A stretch of DNA of 42,429 nt from JBHPGW01 sp042569785 (lineage in GTDB: Bacteria; Planctomycetota; Phycisphaerae; Sedimentisphaerales; Anaerobacaceae). Numbering within the stretch: the stretch's first letter is position 1; each line of letters opens with the position of its first letter. The notes under the pieces were generated by a model. It saw only the letters and a list, made by a program, of their open reading frames with translations, was not told where the DNA came from and made no database searches. The stretch lies in the NCBI GenBank assembly GCA_042569785.1, contig JBHPGW010000019.1:1-42429 (forward strand). The letters run 5' to 3'. A program made the translations under genes and the position numbers. This document shows positions 1-8,405 of this stretch, piece after piece.

Positions 1-2
1 GG

Positions 3-221
3 TACAATTTTCAACCGCCCGCCAGGTGGTACACTTTTGCTCCGCCGTTTACATTCAGCAAATATGATTTTGATGAAAGCTTACGGGATAAAATTGAAGA
101 TGATCTTAAAAACCACAGCATGTACGAATATGGAACTATCAGTTATGCCGATTTAGCCGAATTTCTGTTTCAAGTAGGTGGTTGTATATTCTCAGTCAAA
201 AATGAAGAGACCGAGAAGTAG
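3..221 (+). CDS. 3' end of an unidentified gene (5' end outside window)
   Basis: An open frame runs from the window edge to a TAG at 219-221 and encodes about 72 residues of a C-terminus. It begins YNFQPPARWYTFAPP and contains a hydrophilic helix-like stretch (SLRDKIEDDLKNH) and a hydrophobic tail (LAEFLFQVGGCIF). The composition looks coding, but I do not recognise the family. It is followed by nearly 400 nt of AT-rich DNA without a convincing gene, so it may be the last gene of an accessory segment whose remainder lies to the left. Confidence 0.45.
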   Translation, partial: YNFQPPARWYTFAPPFTFSKYDFDESLRDKIEDDLKNHSMYEYGTISYADLAEFLFQVGGCIFSVKNEETEK

Positions 222-592
222 TAAGAATAGGCCAGTAGTTTTAATAGTGGGTTGGATCAATTAGGATCGTTAAGAGTAATGCGCATCTTATTTTCGACTG
301 CTCAAAAGCTTTTTTCTGAAAAAAATGAATTACTATTGATCAGGTAGTAAGATATTACAGTGATTCGATAGTTTGTGCAATCGATAGTCTGAAGGATTAT
401 AGGAGTAGGAAAGTAGGTGTCTGGATTAGTGGGGGAGGGGGAAAAAGTACCAATTTTGAGGTTTTTGAGTTAAGAAAATATAGTTGTTTCATAAGCACTT
501 AATATATAGTGGCTTATATGACTGTTTTGGGTGAAAAACTGGGTGAAGAACACAAATACATCCCCTTTAATTTGCCTAATTTCGATGTTTAT
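222..592. other. AT-rich gene-free stretch
   Basis: No open frame of credible coding character is visible on either strand. The stretch is AT-rich with a G-rich patch near 430-440 and stop codons in all frames. It separates the partial gene at the window edge from the tRNA-like fragment and transposase remnant, and reads as degraded accessory DNA. Confidence 0.5.
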
Positions 593-880
593 TTAGCACA
601 TCTTGGGTTCGAGCCCCAACACTCTCAATACTTTGATTAAGCAGTATTTTTGGCCAGCCACCCAATCGTCGCTGATCTTCATCACAATGGCACTGACCAG
701 CCGAAGCGGCGATGCCTCGTTCGGAAACAGCCTTGCAACCCGTGTCCTGCGATTGATCTCTTCATTCAGCCGTTCCAGTGGATTGACTGGTCTCATCCGT
801 CTGCGAGGTTTCTGCGGGAATTCAAAAACTGTCAGCCCTTCCGGCAGATTTCCTTCCATCCATTCAGACAACTGAGACGC
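593..880 (-). pseudogene. IS256-family (mutator-type) transposase, C-terminal remnant
   Basis: The minus-strand frame encodes LSEWMEGNLPEGLTVF, then RRMRPVNPLERLNEEINRR and RLFPNEASPLRLVSAIVM. This is the conserved C-terminal block of IS256/mutator transposases (the NxLERLNxEIKRRTRVxRIFPNExSxLRLV region). Only about the last 80 residues remain, and the DDE catalytic part is missing. The homology ends at the stop codon of the neighbouring aminotransferase gene (889). Beyond about 640 the frame runs through unrelated DNA. No intact terminal inverted repeat was identified. Confidence 0.85.
603..627 (+). other. tRNA T-arm-like fragment (possible attachment-site scar)
   Basis: Positions 603-619 read TTGGGTTCGAGCCCCAA. 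This is a perfect 5-bp T-stem (TTGGG/CCCAA) around a canonical 7-nt T-loop TTCGAGC, followed by seven bases (620-626) and an A in the places of the 3' acceptor strand and discriminator. No matching 5' acceptor strand, D-arm or anticodon arm is seen upstream, so it is not a functional tRNA. 3' tRNA pieces are commonly left by integrases that use tRNA genes. The match is short and could be chance. Confidence 0.35.
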
Positions 881-888
881 AGATAAGC

Positions 889-1977
889 TTATTGGATCTC
901 TTCTTCGATCCAGCCGATCAGTTCTTTCAGATCGTCGAGGGTAATATTGCCCATATGAGCGATACGGAAGGTTTCTTCCTTGAGCTTTCCGTAACCGTTA
1001 CCGAAGACGGTGTTGTGTTTTTCCTGTATAGCGGCAATGGTTTCAGCAACATTGATACCCTTGGTATTTTTGATTGTTGTCAGTGTATTCGATGCGTAGT
1101 CTTCGTCACAGAAAAGCTCGAATTTCTCCTTCGCCCAGCCTCTGACGAAATCAGCCATTTGGCTGTGCCGCTGCCAGACATTTTCCATCCCTTCTGCTAA
1201 CAGCTTTTCGCACTGGTAGTGCAAAGCCATAATGTGCGGCACCGCTGGCGTTGTAAGAGTCTGATTTTTCGCTGCGTTTTTGGCGATCAACTGAAAATCA
1301 AAATAGTAGCCGCGATTCGGGACATTTGCGCTTTTTTCAAGCGCGCGGTCACTGACTACTGCAACTGCCAGTCCAGGCGGGATCGCGAAGGCTTTCTGCA
1401 CAGAAGCGAAAGCGATATCGATCACAAGTTCGTCAAACTTCAATGGCATACCGACCATCGCACTGACACAATCGACAAAGAACAATACATCCGGATATTT
1501 TTCTTTCATCATCTTAGCGATCTTTTCGATCGGATTGGTCAACCCTGTACTGGTTTCATTGTAGGCGATCGTAATAGCGGCGTATTTTTTAGAGCTTAGT
1601 TTCTCATCGAGCATCTCCGCGGTGACAGGTTGGCCCCAGTCGACTTTCAACCGGTCAACCTTTCTGCCGCAAGCCTCGACAACGTCGGCCCACTTGTCAC
1701 TAAACGCCCCACAGCAGGCTGATAAAACCCTTTCTTTGAAGCCGACACAATTGCGAATTGACGCCTCCCAGATACCAGATGCGCTTGATGTCGAGAGAAA
1801 TACGTTTTGCTCGGTGTAAAATATCTTCTTGAGCATATCGACCGTTTCGCTGTGCAGTTGGCTGTACTCTTTGCCTCGATGACCCAGTGTCGGGCGTGCA
1901 AGCTGCTGCAGAACATCTTCGTCGACCTTTACTGGGCCGGGTATGAACAATCTTGGCGGTTTCTTCCAGTCTACCAT
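889..1977 (-). CDS. Class V aminotransferase (serine/alanine-glyoxylate or phosphoserine type)
   Basis: A 362-residue PLP enzyme of fold type I, class V. It begins with the family signature PPRLFIPGPVKVDEDVL (GP motif near residue 14), has the PLP-pyridine Asp at about D169 (FFVDCVSAM) and the Schiff-base Lys at about K195 (ASVQKAFAIPPG). The length is normal. The ATG at 1977 is preceded by AGGAG at a good distance. It lies 20 nt downstream of the DUF1015 gene on the same strand, probably in one operon. DUF1015 genes often sit beside class V aminotransferases and serA in serine biosynthesis loci (established association). I therefore infer phosphoserine or serine-glyoxylate transamination, but substrate cannot be decided from sequence. 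Confidence 0.85.
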   Translation of the reverse strand: MVDWKKPPRLFIPGPVKVDEDVLQQLARPTLGHRGKEYSQLHSETVDMLKKIFYTEQNVFLSTSSASGIWEASIRNCVGFKERVLSACCGAFSDKWADVVEACGRKVDRLKVDWGQPVTAEMLDEKLSSKKYAAITIAYNETSTGLTNPIEKIAKMMKEKYPDVLFFVDCVSAMVGMPLKFDELVIDIAFASVQKAFAIPPGLAVAVVSDRALEKSANVPNRGYYFDFQLIAKNAAKNQTLTTPAVPHIMALHYQCEKLLAEGMENVWQRHSQMADFVRGWAKEKFELFCDEDYASNTLTTIKNTKGINVAETIAAIQEKHNTVFGNGYGKLKEETFRIAHMGNITLDDLKELIGWIEEEIQ

Positions 1978-1997
1978 TTTATCAACTCCTGTTAAGA

Positions 1998-3308
1998 CTA
2001 TAATTTGTTAATCGTTAAACCTGTAAAAATTTTCGGATAAAAATACGTCGACTTCTGCGGCATTCTTTCGCCCTGGTCAGCGACCTGTTGTATCTGTTCC
2101 ATTTTAGGACCGTTAAGGAAAAAGGCAACCTGTTTCTCGCAGGCCTCGACGCATGCGATGATCTCGTCTATCTTGTTACCAGTGTCTTTGATGTATTCGA
2201 CGTTTTCTCCGGAAGCTAACTTCTCGTTATCTAAACCGAGTATGTCGTCGAGGATCAGTTCACAAAGTACCGCTACATCGAGTGACCGCCATGCAGGACT
2301 CTTCTCAGGCGATGCCGAGGCCATGGCGCTGGCGTTCTTAAACACCGCAAGATAAAACGCGCCCGTGGCGTCATAAATCCCAAGCGCGTTTTTATCGCTG
2401 TCCTGCTCAGCTTTCATCTGTTTCGTCATATCCTGCTTAGCCTGGAGTTTTTGCTCCTGAGTATCGAACCTAAAGCTTCTAACGTCAAAATTTTCCCCCA
2501 GTTGTTCGAGCATCTTTGCGCTGTCGTAATTTTCCAGATTGCCCACGAGTCGATGCGTTGCCAGCACGATAAGTCCCTCATGCTGGGTATTGGCAAAGGC
2601 CATCATCTGGTATTGCGCCGCTGGGCTCGGGTTTTCCTTGGCGTATTCAAGGCCGGTAGTATAACGATGATGACCGTCAGCAATAACGACGCTTTTATCG
2701 CTCATCATTTCGCTTATCGCGCTGATATCGTTTTTGTCGGTTATCGCAAACAACCTGTGACGGACATCCTGTTCATCGGTAAGATCGACGAGTGGCTCAT
2801 CCGTGATACTTTTCCCCATGATCTCATCGGCAACGCAGAGTTTATCCTCATAGAGCATAAAAACAAGCCCGAACTTAGCAGAAGTTGCTCTTTTGAGATT
2901 GAGCCTGTCGATCAATGGCCCTTTAAGTATCTGCTCGTGAGGCTGGACGATCTTGCCGAATTCTTCGAGCTTACCTAACGCGATAAAGCTAAGCCGCTGA
3001 TAGACCCTGCCGCTCAACTCAAAATCCTGAACATAAGAGTAAATACTCTCAGCCGAATCCTGCTTGATGATCCCCTGGGATATCCACTCATTCAGATAGT
3101 CGGCTGCACGGGTATATTGATTGTCGGTATCGCCGTCTGTGGAACTCGTCATGCCTTTGATAACTCTGACGATATTGTACGGACTCTGGCCATAGAGCTG
3201 CTTTTGCAGACCGGAATCGATGACATCATAAGGCGGAGCGATACAATCGCAGGGATCGCCAACCTTAGCCTTATCATATCTAAATGCTTTAAATGCCCTG
3301 ACTTCCAT
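1998..3308 (-). CDS. DUF1015 family protein
   Basis: About 436 residues, starting MEVRAFKAFRYDKAKVG with the family hallmark IAPPYDVI near residue 25. Internal motifs include QPHEQIL, ADGHHRYTTGLEYAKE and a C-terminal LNGPKMEQI. These are typical of DUF1015 proteins (often called SerC-adjacent proteins). An upstream TTG at 3323 keeps the frame open, but the family N-terminus fits the ATG at 3308, with GGGG upstream as a weak ribosome-binding site. It is the first gene of an apparent two-gene operon with the class V aminotransferase. The biochemical function of the family is not settled; a role near serine or cofactor metabolism is inference from context. Confidence 0.85.
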   Translation of the reverse strand: MEVRAFKAFRYDKAKVGDPCDCIAPPYDVIDSGLQKQLYGQSPYNIVRVIKGMTSSTDGDTDNQYTRAADYLNEWISQGIIKQDSAESIYSYVQDFELSGRVYQRLSFIALGKLEEFGKIVQPHEQILKGPLIDRLNLKRATSAKFGLVFMLYEDKLCVADEIMGKSITDEPLVDLTDEQDVRHRLFAITDKNDISAISEMMSDKSVVIADGHHRYTTGLEYAKENPSPAAQYQMMAFANTQHEGLIVLATHRLVGNLENYDSAKMLEQLGENFDVRSFRFDTQEQKLQAKQDMTKQMKAEQDSDKNALGIYDATGAFYLAVFKNASAMASASPEKSPAWRSLDVAVLCELILDDILGLDNEKLASGENVEYIKDTGNKIDEIIACVEACEKQVAFFLNGPKMEQIQQVADQGERMPQKSTYFYPKIFTGLTINKL

Positions 3309-3365
3309 CAATAAAATCCCCAATTCCTTTTCTGTACGGGTTATTAAAAAGCTGTGAAAAGCAGG

Positions 3366-3394
3366 ATACTACTAAAAACACCGGCAATTGTCAA
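3366..3394 (-). promoter_or_regulatory. Vegetative-type promoter for the DUF1015-aminotransferase operon
   Basis: On the minus strand TTGACA (3394-3389) is followed after exactly 17 bp by TAGTAT (3371-3366), about 57 nt upstream of the DUF1015 ATG. The same TTGACA-17-TAGTAT arrangement occurs before the isocitrate dehydrogenase gene. Confidence 0.55.
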
Positions 3395-3503
3395 TTCACC
3401 CGTTTTGTTTTTTTATATCACAAAACAGCTAAGTTTTTCTGGCCCATATTATCGAGATAATAACGCTTGGCTGACCTAAAGGCCGATTCATAAGGTATTT
3501 TTC

Positions 3504-3531
3504 TTGCAAACAGCCTTCAATTCGATATACT
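3504..3531 (+). promoter_or_regulatory. Vegetative-type promoter for the 3579 operon
   Basis: TTGCAA (3504-3509), a 16-bp spacer, and TATACT (3526-3531), 47 nt before the start codon. The identical pair of hexamers and spacing is found on the minus strand upstream of rpmB (23881-23908), which supports it as a genuine promoter type in this genome. Confidence 0.45.
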
Positions 3532-3578
3532 CATTTGTTTTAAACAATTTAATGACAAGGTAAATTGGGAGCATAAGA

Positions 3579-5789
3579 ATGCATTTAATGAAATGGTTTC
3601 GAAAGAACAAGAACAAATTAATGGCGGTAGTGGTCATCATCTTGCTGTTTGGCTTTATCGGCGGCAGTTTTCTCCGGCAGCTGGGCGAAAGAAGGACAGG
3701 CCAAAATAAGACTATCGCTCATTACGGACAAAAACAAAAAATTACAAATTACGACCTGGCCATTGCGCAACGCGAAATCGAGATCCTTCAAAGATTAGGC
3801 GCCGCAATTGCACTGAGAAACATTTTATTGCCGGCCTTTCGTGTCCCAGACCTGCACGCTGTGCTTATCAACGAATTGCTCTTTTCCAACAGACAGCTTT
3901 CGCCGGACCTGATCGGCAAAATAAAACAAACCGCAAGAAGTTACGAGTACAATATCGGCGATGAGCTGATCAATGATATTTATGATATTTCGGTCCCCCT
4001 GGGGATATACTGGATTCTGCTTGAAACAGAAGCACAGCAGGCAGGCGTTGTTATCTCGAATGAATCCTCAGGCAGAACTCTTGGAACGATGATACCTAAC
4101 CTCTTTGGAGGCGTAACATATCCTCAGTACATGAGGTCTGTTATGGAACAGTTCGGAATTTCTGAGCAGGAGATACTGACTGTCTTCAGCAAACTCCTGG
4201 CGGTAATGGAATATAGCAGGATGATCTGCGAAAATCAGAATATTACTATCTCACAGGCAAGGCACAACATCAGCACAGTGGCAGAAACCGTTGACGTTGA
4301 GTTTGTGCAATTCAAGGCCGAGTCCTTTGCCCAGCTCTCCGATGAGCCAACCGACACACAGATACAGGAACAATTCCAAAAGTATAAGAACTATTTCGCG
4401 GGCGTATCGAGCGAGGTGAATCCTTACGGCTTCGGGTATAAATTACCAGAGACTGTAACCATCGAGTATATTGCGTTAAAACTCGATGACGTTTCAAAAA
4501 TAATCGCACTGCCAACCGCTGAAGATGCCGAAGAATACTATCGAAGGAACCGCCAGCAATTTACCGAGCAGGTGCCGATCGATGCAAACGACCCCAACTC
4601 CGAGTTGACTACACGCATTAAAACTTATGCCGAGGTTGCCGATATTATTTCCGAGGCTCTGACCAGGAACAAGATAACTACAAAAGCTGTCGCTATACTT
4701 CAGGACGGACGCTCTATTGTCGAAGCAAGTTTGGAACAGCTCGATACCGATTCGGCAAGTCTAACCGCGGAACAATACGCGAATCTGGCCGGCGATTACG
4801 AAAAAGCAGCCGAAAAGCTCAGTGACAAATACAGGATCAAACTATACGCAGGCAAAACCGGAAGGGTTAGCCCTGTTGACCTTCAAGACGACGAATACCT
4901 TGGCAGATTGTATATGACAGGTGCCGGCTATAACCTCGTTAGCTTAAGCAGGATAGTTTTTTCAATTGATGAGCTTAAACTTACTCAGTTAAGCCCCTTC
5001 GAAGTAGCCGAGCCAAGGATGTACGAGACTATAGGCCCATTGAGGGATATATCCGACGAAATAATGGTACTGGCTCGTATAGTAGAGGCCGAAGCAGCCT
5101 GCCCCCCTCAGGACATTAACCAGACTTTCAGCACGAAGGCAGTGACCCTGAACCAGAGTCCTGAACAACCTACCGACGATGTTTATTCAGTAAGGGAAAA
5201 GGTTGTAGAGGATTTGAAGAATCTTTCAGCTATGGAAACAGCCAAAAATAAAAGCGATGAATTTGTTAAGCTGATCGTAAAAGAAGGATGGGATCAAGCT
5301 ACCGAAAGCTTCAATAAGCGTTACGGAGAAAAGGACACCGACTCTAATGAGCCGACTTTTAAGATCGAGACCAGAGACACAATGCAGCGAATATCTAAAG
5401 CACAGCTCCAGACATTTAAAGTTCAAAGTGAGGCTAACCCATTGAAGCGGTCAAGGATCAGCCAGGGCAACAACACACGTCTCTTTATCGACCAGCTCTA
5501 TTCGACTGTTCCAGCCGATGCCAACAGTTTAGATACGGTGCCTTATATAATGCAGTTCAAGCCGGAAATGAGCTATTATTGCCTGAAAAGCCTTTCTGTT
5601 AATCGAATCGACATGGATCAATATATCAGTCGAAAAGCAGGCACGCTATACAAAGAAGATATTGTCAACTCCCAGTCTCTTGCCGCAGTACATTACAACC
5701 CCGCAAACATATTGGCGCGAACCAGGTTCGAATTTGTAGAGCAGAAAAACAAAGACTCTGACACCGAGCCCATCGAAGGAGAGAATTAA
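3579..5789 (+). CDS. Large membrane-anchored SurA/PpiD-like protein
   Basis: A 736-residue protein with a basic N-terminus and one transmembrane segment (about residues 13-32, AVVVIILLFGFIGGSFL), then a long extracytoplasmic region rich in charged helices. This topology and the N-terminal block (KKITNYDLAIAQREIEIL) resemble SurA_N/PpiD chaperones: an inner-membrane anchor with a periplasmic chaperone part. I cannot point to a convincing parvulin active site, so isomerase activity is not claimed. The ATG at 3579 has GGGAG 7 nt upstream. It overlaps the next membrane-protein gene by 1 nt (TAATG), so the two are translationally coupled. A role in envelope protein folding is inferred. Confidence 0.6.
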   Translation: MHLMKWFRKNKNKLMAVVVIILLFGFIGGSFLRQLGERRTGQNKTIAHYGQKQKITNYDLAIAQREIEILQRLGAAIALRNILLPAFRVPDLHAVLINELLFSNRQLSPDLIGKIKQTARSYEYNIGDELINDIYDISVPLGIYWILLETEAQQAGVVISNESSGRTLGTMIPNLFGGVTYPQYMRSVMEQFGISEQEILTVFSKLLAVMEYSRMICENQNITISQARHNISTVAETVDVEFVQFKAESFAQLSDEPTDTQIQEQFQKYKNYFAGVSSEVNPYGFGYKLPETVTIEYIALKLDDVSKIIALPTAEDAEEYYRRNRQQFTEQVPIDANDPNSELTTRIKTYAEVADIISEALTRNKITTKAVAILQDGRSIVEASLEQLDTDSASLTAEQYANLAGDYEKAAEKLSDKYRIKLYAGKTGRVSPVDLQDDEYLGRLYMTGAGYNLVSLSRIVFSIDELKLTQLSPFEVAEPRMYETIGPLRDISDEIMVLARIVEAEAACPPQDINQTFSTKAVTLNQSPEQPTDDVYSVREKVVEDLKNLSAMETAKNKSDEFVKLIVKEGWDQATESFNKRYGEKDTDSNEPTFKIETRDTMQRISKAQLQTFKVQSEANPLKRSRISQGNNTRLFIDQLYSTVPADANSLDTVPYIMQFKPEMSYYCLKSLSVNRIDMDQYISRKAGTLYKEDIVNSQSLAAVHYNPANILARTRFEFVEQKNKDSDTEPIEGEN

Positions 5790-6184
5790 TGGCCAGGGCT
5801 TCTAAGACCGAAGATGTTGGCTTTTTTATAATGGTCGGACTCGCCGGCTGGGTAATCCCCGGTGCCGGACATATGATGATAAGGCAGAAAAAACACGCTA
5901 TAATCATATGCGTGACCATTTGCCTAACCTTTGCGGCTGGCTTATACGTTGGATCGATCGGTGTTATAGATAGCGTTGGTTCCTGGCCTTGGTATATCGC
6001 TCAGAGTATGAATTCGCCCGCGGTTATGATCATCAACCATGCTACTCGAACAGGAGCGTACCCGGTATACGGCAGAGCACTTGAGATCGGACAGATATAC
6101 ACCAGTATCGCAGGACTGCTAAATCTTTTATGTATCATCAACGCTGTTTACCTGGCGTATATTTCAAAACAAGGACAAGATTGA
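5789..6184 (+). CDS. Small conserved membrane protein (possibly DUF6677)
   Basis: 131 residues with at least three hydrophobic segments: about 11-28 (GFFIMVGLAGWVIPGAGHMM), 37-57 (AIIICVTICLTFAAGLYVG) and 105-125 (IAGLLNLLCIINAVYLAY). The GWxIPGAGHMxxxxxKHA block is the kind seen in a planctomycete-specific membrane family that I believe is DUF6677; that name is tentative. It has a strong ribosome-binding site (AAGGAGA) and starts on the stop codon of the SurA-like gene. The next small membrane-protein gene follows after 1 nt, so the three probably form one operon. Function unknown. Confidence 0.65.
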   Translation: MARASKTEDVGFFIMVGLAGWVIPGAGHMMIRQKKHAIIICVTICLTFAAGLYVGSIGVIDSVGSWPWYIAQSMNSPAVMIINHATRTGAYPVYGRALEIGQIYTSIAGLLNLLCIINAVYLAYISKQGQD

Positions 6185-6185
6185 T

Positions 6186-6434
6186 ATGATTGACATGCTG
6201 CAATTAATATCGGCGAGTTTCACCGCCCCGATACAGATCGGCACAAACCCGCAGGCAATGCTATGGCTCCTCCCCCTGGCAGCGGCAATAGCGGTGGTCT
6301 ATAAAGCTACAAAACTGCCGGAAATAAAGACCGTAACTTTCCTGAAAGAATCAATAATTTTGTTCGGCTCGATAGTCGTCTTCATAGCCATTGCCGCAAT
6401 AGTCCTGTGGACAATAACCCACCTGGTCACATAA
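6186..6434 (+). CDS. Small hydrophobic membrane protein
   Basis: 82 residues with two predicted transmembrane helices: about 26-42 (AMLWLLPLAAAIAVVYKA) and 57-78 (SIILFGSIVVFIAIAAIVLW). It begins 1 nt after the previous stop, with AGGA inside the end of the upstream gene as ribosome-binding site. The spacing and shared membrane character support co-expression with the two genes before it. No family recognised. A partner or stabiliser of the upstream membrane proteins is only a guess. Confidence 0.6.
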   Translation: MIDMLQLISASFTAPIQIGTNPQAMLWLLPLAAAIAVVYKATKLPEIKTVTFLKESIILFGSIVVFIAIAAIVLWTITHLVT

Positions 6435-6506
6435 AACAGACCCTGCCGCCGATATAATACATCGGAACCGAATCTTTGCTGTCGAATTATAAAACGAAAG
6501 TAAATT

Positions 6507-7202
6507 ATGCCTACAGAGCGGGAAATCGCGGTTTTATTTTCATCCATTACTAAGCGATACGATTTCCTGAACCATTTCTTAAGCCTTAACATCGATAAAA
6601 TATGGCGTAAGAAGCTTGTTCAACTTTCAAACCCATCACCCGATTCCAGGATTTTGGACATCTGCACCGGAACAGGCGACGTTGTAATTGAGTTCGCCGA
6701 AAAAAGCGGCTCAAGCCAATGCTTTGGGATCGACATTTCAGAAAAAATGCTCGCAGCTGCCCAAAAGAAAATTAATCGATCCGGACTCGATACACAGGTA
6801 CACCTCACACAGGCCAGCGCCTTGGATATCCCTTTTGACGAGGATTGCTTTGATATTGTCTTCATAAGTTTTGGCCTGAGAAACCTTCTTGACCGAGCAA
6901 AGGGCATACAGGAAACGATAAGGGTTCTGAAAAAAGGCGGCAAAATATTCATACTCGAGCTTTCACCAACACCGAAAGGATTGATAGGCTTTTTTTATAA
7001 AATGTACCTGAACTTTATCATTCCTGTTCTTGGCGGTTACATATCCAACGACCCAGACGCCTACCGATATCTGGCAACCTCAATACAGAATTTCCTCGAA
7101 CCGCGGAAGGTATTAAAGCTTATGAAAGAAAAAGGGTATACTGATCTTAAAGCCACGCCATTGACTGGCCGGATCGCATATATTTACGAAGGTACAAAAT
7201 AA
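6507..7202 (+). CDS. ubiE: Demethylmenaquinone/2-polyprenyl-benzoquinol C-methyltransferase (UbiE/MenG)
   Basis: 231 residues, class I SAM-dependent methyltransferase. The UbiE family N-terminus is clear (FSSITKRYDFLNHFLSLNID, residues 11-30). Motif I is RILDICTGTGDVVIEFA (about 48-64), and the second signature is FISFGLRNLLDRAKGIQE with RVLKKGGKIFILELSPTP. It catalyses the last carbon methylation of menaquinone (or ubiquinone); in this phylum menaquinone is the expected product. Length is normal. It starts 72 nt after the small membrane gene, and a TATAAT at 6455-6460 lies inside a short palindrome in that gap, so it may have its own promoter. Confidence 0.92.
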   Translation: MPTEREIAVLFSSITKRYDFLNHFLSLNIDKIWRKKLVQLSNPSPDSRILDICTGTGDVVIEFAEKSGSSQCFGIDISEKMLAAAQKKINRSGLDTQVHLTQASALDIPFDEDCFDIVFISFGLRNLLDRAKGIQETIRVLKKGGKIFILELSPTPKGLIGFFYKMYLNFIIPVLGGYISNDPDAYRYLATSIQNFLEPRKVLKLMKEKGYTDLKATPLTGRIAYIYEGTK

Positions 7203-7284
7203 GAGATATCGGGGCCTTTAAGGCTGGCGAACCATTTGACCACAAGATGAAAGTATGGCCTGGAATTGTTGGTATTGACCGCAA

Positions 7285-7605
7285 TTAGTTTGTTGTCGAG
7301 ATTGGCGACTGTTTTTTAAACTCAGCCAACGATTGAGGGTCAGCGACTTTGCGATAGCCTAAAGCTTTTACAAGCTCAAGTACTTCTGTCCACGTTGGGA
7401 AAGGCCTCGAGTTTTTCCTTTTGTATTCGTCGATCGCCATCAAAAACTCGAACTGTTCATCGGTCATGTTCCCCTCTTCAGCAGACTTTCTCTCCTCGGA
7501 CCTTCGCCTGCCGGGACCTCTTCTGCGATCAAGCCCTAAACGCCTGTCAACTACATTTCGTCTATTTTTTTCGGATTCGTTTTGGGATGAACTGTCTTTG
7601 GTCAT
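7285..7605 (-). CDS. Hypothetical protein, charged, with RR-rich N-terminus
   Basis: 106 residues from the ATG at 7605 (preceded by GAGG; an in-frame TTG at 7635 is less likely). The N-terminal half is hydrophilic with an arginine-rich RRNVVDRRLGLDRRRGPGRR segment followed by RRSEERKSAEE. The C-terminal half contains EQFEFLMAIDEYKRKNSRPFPTWTEVLELVKALGYRKV, which looks like a small helical module with a winged-helix feel and is reminiscent of short planctomycete proteins of unknown role. It could bind nucleic acid through the Arg-rich region (inference). It is convergent with ubiE and downstream of the 7661 gene on the same strand, 55 nt apart. Confidence 0.6.
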   Translation of the reverse strand: MTKDSSSQNESEKNRRNVVDRRLGLDRRRGPGRRRSEERKSAEEGNMTDEQFEFLMAIDEYKRKNSRPFPTWTEVLELVKALGYRKVADPQSLAEFKKQSPISTTN

Positions 7606-7660
7606 TTTTTTCCTCGTTTCCTCTTTAGAGCTCAAGGTTAATTAACGGTTAGAACAAATA

Positions 7661-7981
7661 TCAAAAAACATCATCAAACAAATCGTCATCGAAAGTATCA
7701 AAGTCGTCGTTTTCCGCTGTCAAATCATAAAAATCTTCGTAGGCATCCTGAGATTCTATAATAACAAGTGCCTCATCTATATAATCCTCAGGCACCACTA
7801 TTACAAAGTTGGTTCTCTCGGTTGATTCTTCGGCTTGTTCTTTGATCATCGCTGGTATTTCATTTGCCTTGAGCAGCGATTCATAGTCTTTAGCCTGTTC
7901 GATAGTTTCCGCAAAAGCTACCACAGTAAAATCTTTTGACCCTGTTTGCAGTTTTTGTGTTTTTCGTGACTGCTTTGCCAT
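7661..7981 (-). CDS. DUF2007-like small acidic protein
   Basis: 106 residues from the ATG at 7981, which has GGGAG about 9 nt upstream (an in-frame GTG at 8005 is less likely). The core, FTVVAFAETIEQAKDYESLLKANEIPAMIKE followed by NFVIVVPEDYIDEALVIIES, is a ferredoxin-like beta-alpha-beta-beta-alpha-beta pattern resembling the DUF2007 putative signal-transducing domain. The tail is very acidic (DDFDTFDDDLFDDVF). It probably precedes the 7285 gene in a two-gene unit. No catalytic residues are evident; function unknown. Confidence 0.65.
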   Translation of the reverse strand: MAKQSRKTQKLQTGSKDFTVVAFAETIEQAKDYESLLKANEIPAMIKEQAEESTERTNFVIVVPEDYIDEALVIIESQDAYEDFYDLTAENDDFDTFDDDLFDDVF

Positions 7982-8294
7982 TTTATTCTTCTCCCTACTT
8001 TTCACCCGACTACCAATCGAAATCGAACCTCGCCGCCTTTATTCAGACACCGAACTGATAAAACTATCTACCCAAATCTTTTCGTCAAAAAACGCCTGCC
8101 GAATTATTAAATTTTTCATATTATTGGCTTTTTTATACAAAGGCTTTGCAAGAAAGCACTTGTGACATCTCTTTTGTGGCTTTTATTCGGCATTTTCGCC
8201 GGGAACCCTAAGTCAGCACCCCCTCTTTGCCCTATAAATTACAATTTCAAGTTACTCAAAACAAGCGGATATGGTTCTGTTGCGGAGAAAGTTT

Positions 8295-8325
8295 TTGACA
8301 TTTTTTTTGCTATCGGGCCTATAAC
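8295..8325 (+). promoter_or_regulatory. Candidate promoter of the histone-fold gene
   Basis: TTGACA (8295-8300) and TATAAC (8320-8325), separated by 19 bp that include an 8-T run. The spacer is longer than ideal, though a bent T-tract may tolerate it. It would give a leader of roughly 135 nt before the ATG at 8470. Confidence 0.35.
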
Positions 8326-8405
8326 TGCAAAAAAATAAGGTTTTAGCTAATTTTTTTATTGCAAAATAGCCGAAGTTTTTGTAATAAAAACAAGTTGTTA
8401 ATGTA

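Noticed and set aside
6450..6466. CCGAT-ATAATAC-ATCGG palindrome containing TATAAT before ubiE as a firm promoter
   Set aside because: No acceptable -35 hexamer at 16-18 bp; the palindrome is only 5 bp per arm, so it is mentioned in the ubiE entry but not called.
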